The notes beneath the pieces were generated by a model, which searched no databases, was not told where the DNA came from, and was given only the letters and a program-made list of their open reading frames with translations. 64,000 nt of DNA from Simonsiella muelleri ATCC 29453 (GTDB lineage: Bacteria > Pseudomonadota > Gammaproteobacteria > Burkholderiales > Neisseriaceae). A program made the position numbers and the translations under genes. Positions 26,613-35,908 of this stretch are shown here, piece by piece (positions within the stretch are counted from its first letter, which is position 1; every line of letters begins with the position of its first letter). The DNA is taken from contig NZ_CP019448.1 in NCBI RefSeq assembly GCF_002951835.1, positions 1,612,001 to 1,676,000 of the forward strand, read 5' to 3'.

Positions 26613-27434
26613 ATGATGAAGAAATTAACTTTAACTGTATTGGCTGCAAGTGTATTGGCATTAGCGGCGTGTAATCAACCTGCTGCATCAGGTGGCAATA
26701 CGGCGGCATCTTCTGCTGGTTCAGAAGCACCTAAAGGCATGGAAAGCCAATCCCAACAAGTCAGCTACATCATTGGTCAGCAAATGGGCGAGCAATTATT
26801 AGAATTAAAAAATAATGGTGGCGAAATTGATGTGAAATTAATTTCTGAAGGTATTCAGGATAAATTAGAAGGCAAATCAGCTAAATTAACCCCCGAACAA
26901 AGTGAAGCTGCAATGAAAGGTTTCATGGAAACTTTGCGCGAAAAAGCCGAGAAAAAAGCCACTGAAAGCAAAGCCGCCGGTGAAAAATTCTTAAGTGAAA
27001 ACAAAACCAAAGAAGGCGTCAAAACCACAGCATCGGGTTTGCAATACAAAGTCAATAAAGAAGGTACTGGCGCAGCTCCAGTAATGGGTGATGGCGTAAT
27101 GGTGGAATATACTGGCAAATTAATTGATGGCACAGAATTTGACAGCACCAAAGCTCATGGCGGTGAACCGTTGGCAGTCGGTTTAATCCCGAATGGTCCA
27201 TTTATCAAAGGCTGGTTGGAAGGTTTACAATTAATGAAAGAGGGTGGCGAATACACTTTATACATCCCAGCGGACTTGGCTTATGGTCAAATGGCAAGTG
27301 GCAAAATTCCCGCTAATTCAGTTTTGGTGTTTGATATGAAAGTGGTAAAAGTCGAGAAAGGTGCAGTTAAAGATGCTGCCAAATCAACAAAAGCCGAAAA
27401 AGCAACCACAACTCCTGAAGCCAAGAAAAAATAA
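26613..27434 (+). CDS. FKBP-type peptidyl-prolyl isomerase, Mip-like lipoprotein
   Basis: The 273-residue lipoprotein (lipobox LAAC, Cys20) has an N-terminal helical dimerisation domain (about 48-135, QQVSYIIGQQMGEQL) and a C-terminal FKBP domain with GLQYKVNKEGTGAAP, VEYTGKLIDGTEFDS and the terminal PANSVLVFDMKV block. It resembles the macrophage infectivity potentiator of Neisseria, a surface-exposed prolyl isomerase. A Lys/Ala/Thr-rich tail of about 25 residues follows. AGGAAACTGA precedes the ATG. Confidence 0.9.
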   Translation: MMKKLTLTVLAASVLALAACNQPAASGGNTAASSAGSEAPKGMESQSQQVSYIIGQQMGEQLLELKNNGGEIDVKLISEGIQDKLEGKSAKLTPEQSEAAMKGFMETLREKAEKKATESKAAGEKFLSENKTKEGVKTTASGLQYKVNKEGTGAAPVMGDGVMVEYTGKLIDGTEFDSTKAHGGEPLAVGLIPNGPFIKGWLEGLQLMKEGGEYTLYIPADLAYGQMASGKIPANSVLVFDMKVVKVEKGAVKDAAKSTKAEKATTTPEAKKK

Positions 27435-27466
27435 TTAATTTTCAGGCAGCCTGAAAATTAATTTTG
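27433..27466. terminator. DUS palindrome terminator after the FKBP gene
   Basis: AATTAATTTTCAGGC and GCCTGAAAATTAATT are perfect 15-bp arms around a single A, followed by TTTTG. The uptake sequence has been extended into a hairpin. Confidence 0.6.
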
Positions 27467-27495
27467 TTAATTTATTCGCTAGCAATATAAAGAGA

Positions 27496-28149
27496 ATGAA
27501 AATGAAAGTATTATTACTGGGTGCACCAGGTGCAGGCAAGGGTACGCAGGCACAATTTATTACACAAACTTTTAATATTCCACAAATTTCTACTGGCGAT
27601 ATGCTCCGCGCCGCCATTAAAGCAGGAACGCCATTGGGTTTAGAAGCCAAAAAAATCATGGACGAAGGTGGGTTGGTTCGTGATGATATTATCATTGGTT
27701 TGGTTCAAGAACGTATTACTCAAGCCGATTGCGCAAATGGCTTTTTGTTTGACGGTTTTCCGCGCACTTTGGCGCAAGCTGAAGCCATGCGCGATGCAGG
27801 TGTGAATTTGGACGCGGTGGTGGAAATTGATGTGCCAGATGCGGTCATTGTGGAGCGCATGAGCGGTCGCCGAGTGCATTTGTCATCCGGTCGCACGTAT
27901 CACATTCACAATAATCCGCCCAAAGTTGAAGGAAAAGACGATGAAACAGGCGAAGATTTGATTCAACGTGATGACGATAAACCCGAAACGGTGCAAAAAC
28001 GCTTGCAAGTGTATCACGATCAAACAGCAATTCTAATTGATTTTTATGGGAAAATGTCAGGCGACAATGCGCCAAAATACATCAAAGTTGATGGAACGCA
28101 AAACGTAGAAACTGTGAAACAACAAGTTTTAACTGCATTAGGTCAATAA
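27496..28149 (+). CDS. adk: Adenylate kinase
   Basis: The 217-residue enzyme converts AMP and ATP into two ADP. It has the P-loop GAPGAGKGTQAQF, the NMP-binding ISTGDMLRAA, the FDGFPRTLAQAEAM motif and the LID domain GRRVHLSSGRTYHIHNNPPK without zinc cysteines. This is the long form usual in Gram-negative bacteria. A second in-frame ATG two codons on could also start it. Confidence 0.96.
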   Translation: MKMKVLLLGAPGAGKGTQAQFITQTFNIPQISTGDMLRAAIKAGTPLGLEAKKIMDEGGLVRDDIIIGLVQERITQADCANGFLFDGFPRTLAQAEAMRDAGVNLDAVVEIDVPDAVIVERMSGRRVHLSSGRTYHIHNNPPKVEGKDDETGEDLIQRDDDKPETVQKRLQVYHDQTAILIDFYGKMSGDNAPKYIKVDGTQNVETVKQQVLTALGQ

Positions 28150-28154
28150 TATAA

Positions 28155-28200
28155 AAGGCTGCCTGAAAAATGCATATTATTTTTCAGGCAGCCTTATTTT
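28155..28200 (+). terminator. DUS-pair terminator after adk
   Basis: AAGGCTGCCTGAAAAAT and ATTTTTCAGGCAGCCTT are perfect 17-bp arms with a 7-base loop, followed by ATTTT. Confidence 0.8.
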
Positions 28201-28221
28201 GGTGAAATAGGAAATATTGAA

Positions 28222-28779
28222 ATGTTTAACAAATTGATTTTAATTGTATTATTATCAATAAGCATTGCGCACACGCAAGCTGAAACGCGTGAATGGGGTT
28301 TGCAAAGGCTACCCGATGCACCCAAAGACAACAAATTTTCAGAAACTGAAATGGCATTGCCCGCTATCCCGAATCCCGATACAGGCGAATGGTTGGATTT
28401 ATATATAAATGAAACCCATACAGGAAATCCGAGAATTCTATTAGATAGCTTGCAGATAGCTGAAGATAATAGTATTCGTTATTTATTTAATAATCGTTCA
28501 GCCAGTGGCTACAACAATATTACCGCTGAAGGCGTAGTCTGTGCAGAAGGTTTCTTCAACAGCGATGGTTTGTTGCAAAAAACCTTTGCATACGCAGATT
28601 TAAGCAACCAACGCTGGATTATTCCACGCCGTTCGGAATGGAAAGTGTTGGGCGGAAAACGCAACGCTGCAGATCCCGTACGACGTGTATTATACGAAAT
28701 TATTTGTGTCAACAATAAAATCACTCATGTTAATCAGTTACGCAAAGCCTTGATTCAGGAAGCAGGTTCACGCCGTTGA
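28222..28779 (+). CDS. CNP1-like family secreted protein
   Basis: The 185-residue product has a signal peptide (hydrophobic ILIVLLSISIAHTQA) and the CNP1-like domain, with EWLDLYINETHTGNPRILLD and the YEIICVN block near the end. The family is named after a Neisseria protein and has no known activity. The mature protein has two cysteines that could form a disulfide. AGGAAATATTGAA stands before the ATG. Confidence 0.75.
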   Translation: MFNKLILIVLLSISIAHTQAETREWGLQRLPDAPKDNKFSETEMALPAIPNPDTGEWLDLYINETHTGNPRILLDSLQIAEDNSIRYLFNNRSASGYNNITAEGVVCAEGFFNSDGLLQKTFAYADLSNQRWIIPRRSEWKVLGGKRNAADPVRRVLYEIICVNNKITHVNQLRKALIQEAGSRR

Positions 28780-28836
28780 TTTGATTTTGGTTCTTCAGGC
28801 TACCTAAAATTTCAGGCAGCCTGAAAAAATAAAATT

Positions 28837-28999
28837 AGAACCTGTATTCATAGCCAACGTGAAATGGATTTTTGTCCCAGTTGGTGCGAATGTAAGGCGA
28901 ATTTCATACCAATAGCGTTCCTATTGGCATGAAATTCAACGCAGCAGGCGTGCTAAATGGGGCAAAAAGACATCGCGCTTGGCTATGAATACAGGTTCT
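28837..28999. mobile_element. 163-bp MITE-like element with 20-bp inverted ends
   Basis: The ends AGAACCTGTATTCATAGCCA and TGGCTATGAATACAGGTTCT are near-perfect inverted repeats. A second, internal hairpin is TTTCATACCAATAG with CTATTGGCATGAAA at about 28899-28933. No coding capacity is seen. The right end stops on the first base of the folD stop codon. A shorter relative lies at 33543-33627, and the two terminator-like repeats at 20234 and 25442 share the outer ends. Confidence 0.65.
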
Positions 29000-29856
29000 T
29001 ACTTTTTATCTGATAATTCAGCTGCTTGCAATGTGTTTTCCAATAAGCTCGCAATAGTCATTGGACCTACACCGCCAGGCACTGGGGTAATCCATGCAGC
29101 TCGCTCTTTCGCTATAGCAAAATCCACATCCCCGCACAATGTGCCATCTTCCAAACGATTGATGCCGACATCAACAACCACTGCGCCTTGTTTAATCCAT
29201 TCCCCTTTGATTAAATTGGGGTTTCCAACCGCAGCCACTACAATATCGGCTTGCCCGACTTCATCAGCTAAATTCTCGGTAAACCGATGACAAATCGTAG
29301 GCGTTGCGCCAGCTAACAACATTTCCAGCATCATTGGGCGACCAACAATATTAGATGCACCAACAATAGTAACTTTTTTTCTTTTCACATCAATATCATA
29401 TTCTTTTAACAGGGTCATTACGCCTTTTGGGGTACATGGGCGCATCAATGGCATACGCACCAACAAACGCCCCACATTATAGGGATGAAATCCATCTACA
29501 TCTTTGTTTGGATTGATTTTTTCTAAAATCTTTTGACCATCAATATGTTGGGGCAGGGGGAGTTGTACCAAAATGCCATCAATTTCATCATTATTATTCA
29601 ACTCGTTGATTAAATTTAATAATTCATATTCAGAAGTCTGACTGGGCAAATGATATGAAAACGATTGAAAACCCACTTTTTCACAAGCTGCTTTTTTGTT
29701 ACGCACATAAACTGCGCTGGCAGGATTATCGCCGACCAAAACGACTGCCAATCCTGGTGCACGTAAACCTCGTGCCACACGTGCATCAACGCACTCTCGG
29801 ACAGTTACTAAACATTTCTCGGAAACTTTTTTACCATCAATTAATTGAGCAGTCAT
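28999..29856 (-). CDS. folD: Methylenetetrahydrofolate dehydrogenase/cyclohydrolase FolD
   Basis: The 285-residue bifunctional enzyme interconverts methylene-, methenyl- and formyl-tetrahydrofolate with NADP. It shows the catalytic Lys in YVRNKKAACEKVG, the signature GILVQLPLPQHI, the Rossmann part VTIVGASNIVGRPM and the terminal TPVPGGVGPMT block. The ATG has AAAGG eight bases upstream. Its stop codon borders a MITE-like element, which may have replaced the original terminator. Confidence 0.95.
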   Translation of the reverse strand: MTAQLIDGKKVSEKCLVTVRECVDARVARGLRAPGLAVVLVGDNPASAVYVRNKKAACEKVGFQSFSYHLPSQTSEYELLNLINELNNNDEIDGILVQLPLPQHIDGQKILEKINPNKDVDGFHPYNVGRLLVRMPLMRPCTPKGVMTLLKEYDIDVKRKKVTIVGASNIVGRPMMLEMLLAGATPTICHRFTENLADEVGQADIVVAAVGNPNLIKGEWIKQGAVVVDVGINRLEDGTLCGDVDFAIAKERAAWITPVPGGVGPMTIASLLENTLQAAELSDKK

Positions 29857-30044
29857 GTGTTAAGCCTTTGAATGGGAAAGTTGGAAAACATGAATTTTAG
29901 CATAAATATGGCATTGTGTTTTCTTATCCATAAATTCTCATAATCAATATTATGTCAAATTATTCTTATATTGACGCTAAAACTCGCACGACTGCCGCCC
30001 TATTTCCAAAACTTTGGCGAAACAAGTTGTGCGATATTGGCAAA
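29857..30044. other. Intergenic region between folD and the nitroreductase gene
   Basis: This AT-rich stretch of about 190 bases has no reading frame, RNA gene or DUS that I can support. It probably holds the folD promoter on the minus strand. Confidence 0.3.
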
Positions 30045-30782
30045 TTAACGCTTAGCGTAACCTTGTTTTTGCAAAAATGTTAATAATTCAGGACGCACTT
30101 CCGTACACAAACTGTTTCGGATTTGTTTGCGCCAATCTAATTCAATGTTACTGCGTTCTAAGTAATATTGCCCTACTGTTTCATTGTAAGCCTCTAAATC
30201 AATGTCTTTGGAAAATTGATAATGATTTTCAGATACAACAATTTTCGCAGGTAAACGCGGACGCTGTGCAGGTTCTTGAGCAGGATAACCTAAACACAAG
30301 CCAAATACAGGAACAACAAATTCAGGCGTTCTCAAGATTTCTGCTAACTTATTAATATCATTACGAATACTACCAATAAACACGCCGCCTAATCCGCAAC
30401 TCTCTGCGCACAACATCATGTTTTGTGCAAACAATGCCGCATCAATTGCACCCGTCATTAAGCATTCAATCCAATCCAATTGAGCATCAACAGCGTAATA
30501 TTTATGGCGTGAACCGTCAATGCAAAATACCAAAAATTCTGCGCAATTTTCCACATAATGATGCCCTGCTCCACCCTGCCCTGCGCTGATGGCACGAATT
30601 TGAGCGCGAATAGCACGATCACGCACACGAATCACACTGACATTTTGTAAAAAACTGGAAGTTGATGCCATTTGTCCTGCTTGAATGAGTTGCGCGAATA
30701 ATTCTTCACTGATGGCTTGCTCGGTAAATTTGCGGATAGAGCGATGATTTAATGCGGTTTCTAATGCAGATTGACTATTCAT
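30045..30782 (-). CDS. NADPH-dependent nitroreductase/flavin reductase, NfsA type
   Basis: The 245-residue flavoprotein has the nitroreductase N-terminus NHRSIRKFTEQAISEELFAQ, which binds FMN phosphate through HRSIRKF, and AGQMASTSSFLQNVS. The C-terminal GLCLGYPAQEPAQRPRLP is characteristic of the NfsA/FRP branch. Such enzymes reduce nitroaromatics, quinones or flavins with NADPH as a dimer. AAGGAAAACCA gives a good ribosome site. It is monocistronic. Confidence 0.85.
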   Translation of the reverse strand: MNSQSALETALNHRSIRKFTEQAISEELFAQLIQAGQMASTSSFLQNVSVIRVRDRAIRAQIRAISAGQGGAGHHYVENCAEFLVFCIDGSRHKYYAVDAQLDWIECLMTGAIDAALFAQNMMLCAESCGLGGVFIGSIRNDINKLAEILRTPEFVVPVFGLCLGYPAQEPAQRPRLPAKIVVSENHYQFSKDIDLEAYNETVGQYYLERSNIELDWRKQIRNSLCTEVRPELLTFLQKQGYAKR

Positions 30783-31003
30783 TGGTTTTCCTTATATGTT
30801 CATAAATTTGATTTTTCAGGCTGCCTGAAAAAAATCATCATACCATTTATTTTTAGTGTAATGAATTTTTTCAGGCAGCTTCAAATCAATATTTTTTATT
30901 TTAATGAGAATAACTCTTGTTTTTCTACTTCACTTAGGCATATAATGAAATTGTTTTGAATTCAATTTACTTATTTCCCCCAACCATTTGAAGGAATAGC
31001 ATC

Positions 31004-32479
31004 ATGGCAAAAGATTTAAATGTGTTTGACAAAGAGTACGGTTTATTGATTAACGGCGAGTGGAAAAAAGGCGGAGAGTTGCTCACGTCTTACAACCCAG
31101 CCAATGGCGCAGAATTGGCTAAATTCGTTGATGCCAGTAATGCAGACGTTGATGCTGCTGTTGCTGCTGCACAAGAAGCGTTCAAAACGTGGCGCAAAAC
31201 CACAACTACTGAACGCGCTGCTATTTTAAATAAAATTGCGGATATTATTGACGAAAGTACCGAATTATTCGCGCTACAAGAAACTTTGGATAACGGTAAA
31301 CCAATTCGCGAAACGCGTGCTGCTGATATTCCACTTGCAGCCGACCATTTTCGCTATTTTGCCAGCGTCATCCGTGGCGAAGAAGGCAGCGCAACGCAAT
31401 TGGACGAAGAAGATTTGTCGCTGATTTTGCGCGAACCAATTGGCGTAGTCGGGCAAATTATTCCTTGGAATTTTCCGTTTTTGATGGCAGCTTGGAAAAT
31501 CGCCCCCGCATTGGCGGCAGGTTGCACAATTGTATTACACCCATCGTCTAGCACCTCGTTAAGTTTGTTATCTTTAGCACAAAAAATCAATCATTTATTA
31601 CCTAAAGGCGTATTCAACGTCATTACAGGAAAAGGCAGCAAATCAGGCGAATATATGTTGCATCACAAAGGATTCAACAAATTGGCATTTACTGGTTCTA
31701 CTGAAATCGGTCGTAAAATTGGTATTGCTGCTGCTGAAATGTTGATTCCAGCTACTTTAGAATTAGGCGGTAAATCTGCGAATATTTTCTTTGATGATAT
31801 GCCGTTTGACAAAGCTTTAGAAGGTGCGCAAAAAGGTATTTTGTTCAACCAAGGACAAGTATGCTGTGCGGGTTCGCGTATTTTTGTACAAGAAGGTATT
31901 TATGACAAATTTGTAGCAGCACTTGCCGAGGAATTCAAAAAAGTGAAAGTTGGTTTACCTTGGGAAGACGATACGCAAATGGGTTCGCAAGTTAATGCTG
32001 GGCAAATGGAAACCATTTTGAAATACATCAAAATTGGCGAACAGGAAGGCTGTCGTATCATCACAGGCGGTAAAAAATTAGAAGGCAATTTGGCGAGTGG
32101 CGAATTCGTTGCGCCAACCTTGATTGAAGCTAAAGATAACGATTCGCGTGTCGCGCAAGAAGAAATTTTTGGTCCTGTGGCAACCGTCATCAAATTCAAA
32201 ACAGAAGAAGAAGTCATCAAAATGGCAAACAATAGCGAATACGGTTTGGCGGGTGCAGTGTGGAGTACTGACATCAATCGCTGCTTACGCGTTTCACGTG
32301 CGTTAGAAACAGGTCGTGTGTGGGTAAATTGCTATAACCGCTTACCTGCTGGTGCGCCGTTTGGTGGCTGGAAAACATCTGGCATCGGTCGCGAAACACA
32401 CAAAATGATGCTCGCCGCTTATACGCAAGTGAAAAATATCTATATTTCTACACGCGAAGAACGTGAAGGTCTGTATTGA
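31004..32479 (+). CDS. NAD(P)-dependent aldehyde dehydrogenase
   Basis: The 491-residue enzyme has the aldehyde dehydrogenase hallmarks: PWNFPFLMAAWKIAPALAAG, the nucleotide motif FTGSTEIGRK, catalytic Glu in LELGGKSANI near residue 255 and catalytic Cys in FNQGQVCCAGSR near 290. The family oxidises aldehydes to acids; closest relatives in my memory are ExaC/AcoD-type acetaldehyde or chloroacetaldehyde dehydrogenases, but the substrate is uncertain. GAAGGAATAGCATC precedes the ATG. Confidence 0.9.
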   Translation: MAKDLNVFDKEYGLLINGEWKKGGELLTSYNPANGAELAKFVDASNADVDAAVAAAQEAFKTWRKTTTTERAAILNKIADIIDESTELFALQETLDNGKPIRETRAADIPLAADHFRYFASVIRGEEGSATQLDEEDLSLILREPIGVVGQIIPWNFPFLMAAWKIAPALAAGCTIVLHPSSSTSLSLLSLAQKINHLLPKGVFNVITGKGSKSGEYMLHHKGFNKLAFTGSTEIGRKIGIAAAEMLIPATLELGGKSANIFFDDMPFDKALEGAQKGILFNQGQVCCAGSRIFVQEGIYDKFVAALAEEFKKVKVGLPWEDDTQMGSQVNAGQMETILKYIKIGEQEGCRIITGGKKLEGNLASGEFVAPTLIEAKDNDSRVAQEEIFGPVATVIKFKTEEEVIKMANNSEYGLAGAVWSTDINRCLRVSRALETGRVWVNCYNRLPAGAPFGGWKTSGIGRETHKMMLAAYTQVKNIYISTREEREGLY

Positions 32480-32515
32480 TTTGAGCAGCAATGGCAATTG
32501 TCTGAAATAATAAAA

Positions 32516-32551
32516 AGGCTGCCTGAAAATTAAATGTTTTCAGGCAGCTTT
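32516..32551. terminator. Bidirectional DUS-pair terminator
   Basis: AAGGCTGCCTGAAAA and TTTTCAGGCAGCTTT flank a 6-base loop between convergent genes. Confidence 0.75.
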
Positions 32552-32553
32552 AT

Positions 32554-33441
32554 TCATGACATTTTCTGACGGTTTTTAGTAATAACATTCATTATTGGCA
32601 AAATAATCACGCAAGCCACTGTACCAACCGCCACACCAACCACAAAATTTGCCACCATTTCCATCAACCCCATGTCCCAATGGCGTGCGTGTAACCATTC
32701 ATGTAATGTATGAATGTTATGATTAAAAATACCGCCACCCACCAAAAACATTGCTATCGTCCCCACAACCGATAAGAAACGCATAAACATCGGCATCGCA
32801 CGTAACAAACCTTGTCCAACCGCTTTAACAATTAATTGTTTTTTGGTTAATAAATATGCACCAAAATCATCCGCTTTCACAATCAACGCCACCACACCAT
32901 ACACAAATATCGTCATACCAACACCAATCGCCGCCAACGACAGCACTTTCGTCATCAATTGCGCATCTTGAACCACACCCAATGCCAAAATAATAATTTC
33001 CGCCGATAAAATAAAATCCGTACGAATCGCGCCTTTAATTTTATCAGCTTCGTCTTCACCATTTTTAGGTAATGTGCTTGTTTCTATCTGAATTTCATCT
33101 TTTTTATGTAGGAATTTGTGCAGTAATTTCTCCACGCCTTCAAAACATAAATATGCCCCACCAATCATAAGCAACGGATTAATCAACATAGGCGAAAAAA
33201 CCGCTAAAATTAACGCAATCGGGATTAAAATCGCCTTATTAATTAACGACCCCTTTGCCACCGCCCAAATAATTGGCAATTCGCGCTCCGAACGAACTCC
33301 CGTAACTTGATTGGCATTCAATGCTAAATCATCACCCACCACACCTGCCGTTTTTCTGGCCGCTAATTTAGTCATCAAGGCAACATCGTCTAAAACCGAT
33401 GCAATATCGTCCAGCAGAGTAAATAGGGAAGCAAAAGCCAT
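32554..33441 (-). CDS. DUF808 family inner-membrane protein (YedI type)
   Basis: The 295-residue membrane protein starts with the DUF808 signature FASLFTLLDDIASVLDDVAL and KTAGVVGDDLALNANQV, followed by about seven hydrophobic segments. The E. coli homologue is YedI, of unknown function. It is monocistronic, convergent with the aldehyde dehydrogenase gene. Family call is firm. Confidence 0.88.
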   Translation of the reverse strand: MAFASLFTLLDDIASVLDDVALMTKLAARKTAGVVGDDLALNANQVTGVRSERELPIIWAVAKGSLINKAILIPIALILAVFSPMLINPLLMIGGAYLCFEGVEKLLHKFLHKKDEIQIETSTLPKNGEDEADKIKGAIRTDFILSAEIIILALGVVQDAQLMTKVLSLAAIGVGMTIFVYGVVALIVKADDFGAYLLTKKQLIVKAVGQGLLRAMPMFMRFLSVVGTIAMFLVGGGIFNHNIHTLHEWLHARHWDMGLMEMVANFVVGVAVGTVACVIILPIMNVITKNRQKMS

Positions 33442-33542
33442 GTAATTTTATCCTTAATTCAAAATACAAATCTGTTGAGAAAACCAGTTGCATTGTAACA
33501 TAAATCCCTATTTCAAGCGGTTTCTCAAAAAACAGCATTTTT

Positions 33543-33627
33543 AGAACCTAATCTTCATAGCCAACGTGAAATGGATTTTTGTTCCAGTTGGTGCAAATGT
33601 AAGGCGAAGCTGTGAATATAGGTTTTT
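33543..33627. mobile_element. Shortened copy of the AGAACCTG MITE-like element
   Basis: Bases 33543-33606 match the left 64 bases of the element at 28837 with few changes (AACGTGAAATGGATTTTTGT, AAGGCGAA). The internal hairpin is missing, and a degenerate right end GTGAATATAGGTTTT closes it. The rest of 33442-33735 holds nothing else I can support. Confidence 0.6.
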
Positions 33628-33735
33628 AAATCAATAAAATGTCATTTAAACTAGCGTTGTTTACGGTAATCGGCGAGAATACTGTCAACAACGCCAGTTT
33701 AAATCATACTTTACAATATCTTCCCTACTTTCAGA

Positions 33736-35805
33736 ATGCGCAATATGCAAATTATCCAATACCCAAACTCCCCTTTCAAACTCCATCAACCTTTCCCTCC
33801 TGCAGGCGACCAACCCACCGCGATTACAGGATTGTTGGAAGGATTATCAGACGGATTATCCAGTCAAACTTTGCTTGGCGTAACAGGTTCAGGTAAAACC
33901 TACACCATGGCAAACGTCATCGCCCAAAGCGGACGACCTGCAATTATAATGGCGCACAACAAAACGCTCGCTGCACAACTTTATGCCGAAATGCGTGAAT
34001 TTTTCCCCGAAAATTCGGTGGAATATTTCGTATCGTACTACGACTATTATCAACCCGAAGCCTATGTCCCCAGTCGCGATTTATTCATAGAAAAAGACAG
34101 CGCAATCAACGAACACATTGAACAAATGCGTTTGTCCGCCACCAAAAATTTGATGACGCGCAATGATGTGATTATCGTGGCGACCGTGTCCGCGATTTAC
34201 GGTATCGGCGACCCAACCGAATACCAACAAATGATTTTGTCCGTCAAAGAAGGCGACACAATAAACCAACGCGATATTATTTCTACTTTGGTTTCCATGC
34301 AGTATGAACGTGGCGATTTGGATTTCAAACGCGGTTCGTTTCGTGTGCGCGGCGACGTGGTGGACGTATATCCTGCTGAAAGTTCGGACGTGGCGTTACG
34401 CATTCATTTATTTGATGATGAAATTGAACGATTGGATTTGTTTGACCCGCTTTCAGGCAGCCTGCACCAACGAATTGGGCGTTTTACCGTGTTTCCGGGC
34501 AGTCATTATGTTACACCACGTGATACGGTTTTACGCGCTTGCGAATCCATCAAACAAGAATTGCGAGAACGCATTGATTTTTATACCAAAGAAAATCGTC
34601 CTGTGGAACAACAACGCATTGAACAGCGCACGCGATTTGATTTGGAAATGCTGTACGAAATGGGATTTTGCAAAGGGATTGAAAATTACAGCCGTCATTT
34701 TTCAGGCAAAAAAGAGGGTGAACCACCGCCAACTTTAATGGATTATTTGCCCAAAAATGCGATTTTGTTTGTAGATGAAAGCCATGTAACCATTGGGCAA
34801 ATTGGTGCGATGTACAAAGGCGATGCGTCTCGCAAACAAAATTTGGTGGATTACGGTTTCAGGCTGCCTTCTGCGCGTGATAATCGTCCGTTGAAATTTG
34901 AGGAATTTGAACGAGTTATGCCGCAAACGATTTTCGTATCCGCCACACCAGCCGCCTACGAAGCCGAACACGCAGGGCAAATTGTGGAGCAAGTCGTGCG
35001 TCCAACAGGATTGCTTGACCCGAAAATTGAAATTCGTCCAGTTTCAAGTCAAGTTGATGATTTATTAAGTGAAATCAACATCAGAAAAGAAAAAGGCGAA
35101 CGCGTTTTAGTAACGACTTTAACCAAACGCATGGCAGAACAACTCACCGACTATTACACCGAATTGGGCGTAAAAGTCCGCTATTTGCACAGCGATATTG
35201 ATACGGTAGAACGAGTTGAAATTATTAGAGATTTACGATTGGGTTTATTTGATGTATTGGTGGGGATTAACTTGTTGCGCGAGGGTTTGGACATTCCCGA
35301 AGTGTCGCTGGTCGCCATTTTGGACGCGGACAAAGAAGGTTTCTTACGTTCGCATCGCAGTTTGATTCAAACCATTGGACGTGCCGCGCGTAACGTGAAT
35401 GGCGTGGCGATTTTGTACGCCGACAAAATCACCGACAGCATGAAATCCGCGATTGATGAAACCGAACGCCGTCGCGAAAAACAAATCAAGTTCAACGAAG
35501 AAAATGGCATTATTCCAAAACAAATTAATAAGAAAGTCAAAGATTTAATTGATGGCGTGTATGGCGCAGAGAGCGAAGAAACCGAAGTTTCAGGCAGCCT
35601 GAAAAAAGCGCGCGCCAATAAAAAAGAATTGAAAAAATCCGCTTATCAAGCCCAAATCCACAACGAAGAAGATGCCATCAAAGAAATCGCTCGTTTGGAA
35701 AAAGAAATGCAAACGGCAGCGCGAAATTTACAATTTGAAGAAGCGGCGGTCATTCGCGATAAAATTCGTAATATTAAAGAAAATTTGTTGTTTGGGGCGG
35801 AGTGA
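33736..35805 (+). CDS. uvrB: Excinuclease ABC subunit B
   Basis: UvrB is the damage-verifying helicase of nucleotide excision repair. The 689-residue product has Walker A GVTGSGKTY, the DNA-gripping beta-hairpin around YYDYYQPEAYVP, motif II DESH, the helicase motif QTIGRAARN and a C-terminal UVR domain (LEKEMQTAARNLQFEEAAVI) for UvrA/UvrC contact. A DUS in the linker region reads SGSLK. A second ATG at 33745 is also possible as start; no strong ribosome site is seen for either. Confidence 0.95.
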   Translation: MRNMQIIQYPNSPFKLHQPFPPAGDQPTAITGLLEGLSDGLSSQTLLGVTGSGKTYTMANVIAQSGRPAIIMAHNKTLAAQLYAEMREFFPENSVEYFVSYYDYYQPEAYVPSRDLFIEKDSAINEHIEQMRLSATKNLMTRNDVIIVATVSAIYGIGDPTEYQQMILSVKEGDTINQRDIISTLVSMQYERGDLDFKRGSFRVRGDVVDVYPAESSDVALRIHLFDDEIERLDLFDPLSGSLHQRIGRFTVFPGSHYVTPRDTVLRACESIKQELRERIDFYTKENRPVEQQRIEQRTRFDLEMLYEMGFCKGIENYSRHFSGKKEGEPPPTLMDYLPKNAILFVDESHVTIGQIGAMYKGDASRKQNLVDYGFRLPSARDNRPLKFEEFERVMPQTIFVSATPAAYEAEHAGQIVEQVVRPTGLLDPKIEIRPVSSQVDDLLSEINIRKEKGERVLVTTLTKRMAEQLTDYYTELGVKVRYLHSDIDTVERVEIIRDLRLGLFDVLVGINLLREGLDIPEVSLVAILDADKEGFLRSHRSLIQTIGRAARNVNGVAILYADKITDSMKSAIDETERRREKQIKFNEENGIIPKQINKKVKDLIDGVYGAESEETEVSGSLKKARANKKELKKSAYQAQIHNEEDAIKEIARLEKEMQTAARNLQFEEAAVIRDKIRNIKENLLFGAE

Positions 35806-35908
35806 TTTATATTCCGATAATTGCTTTCAGGCAGCCTGAAAGATTGTAAAGCCATCGTAAAGCTGCCATAATCCAACACGTTTTTACCACCTAAATCAGG
35901 AGATAATC

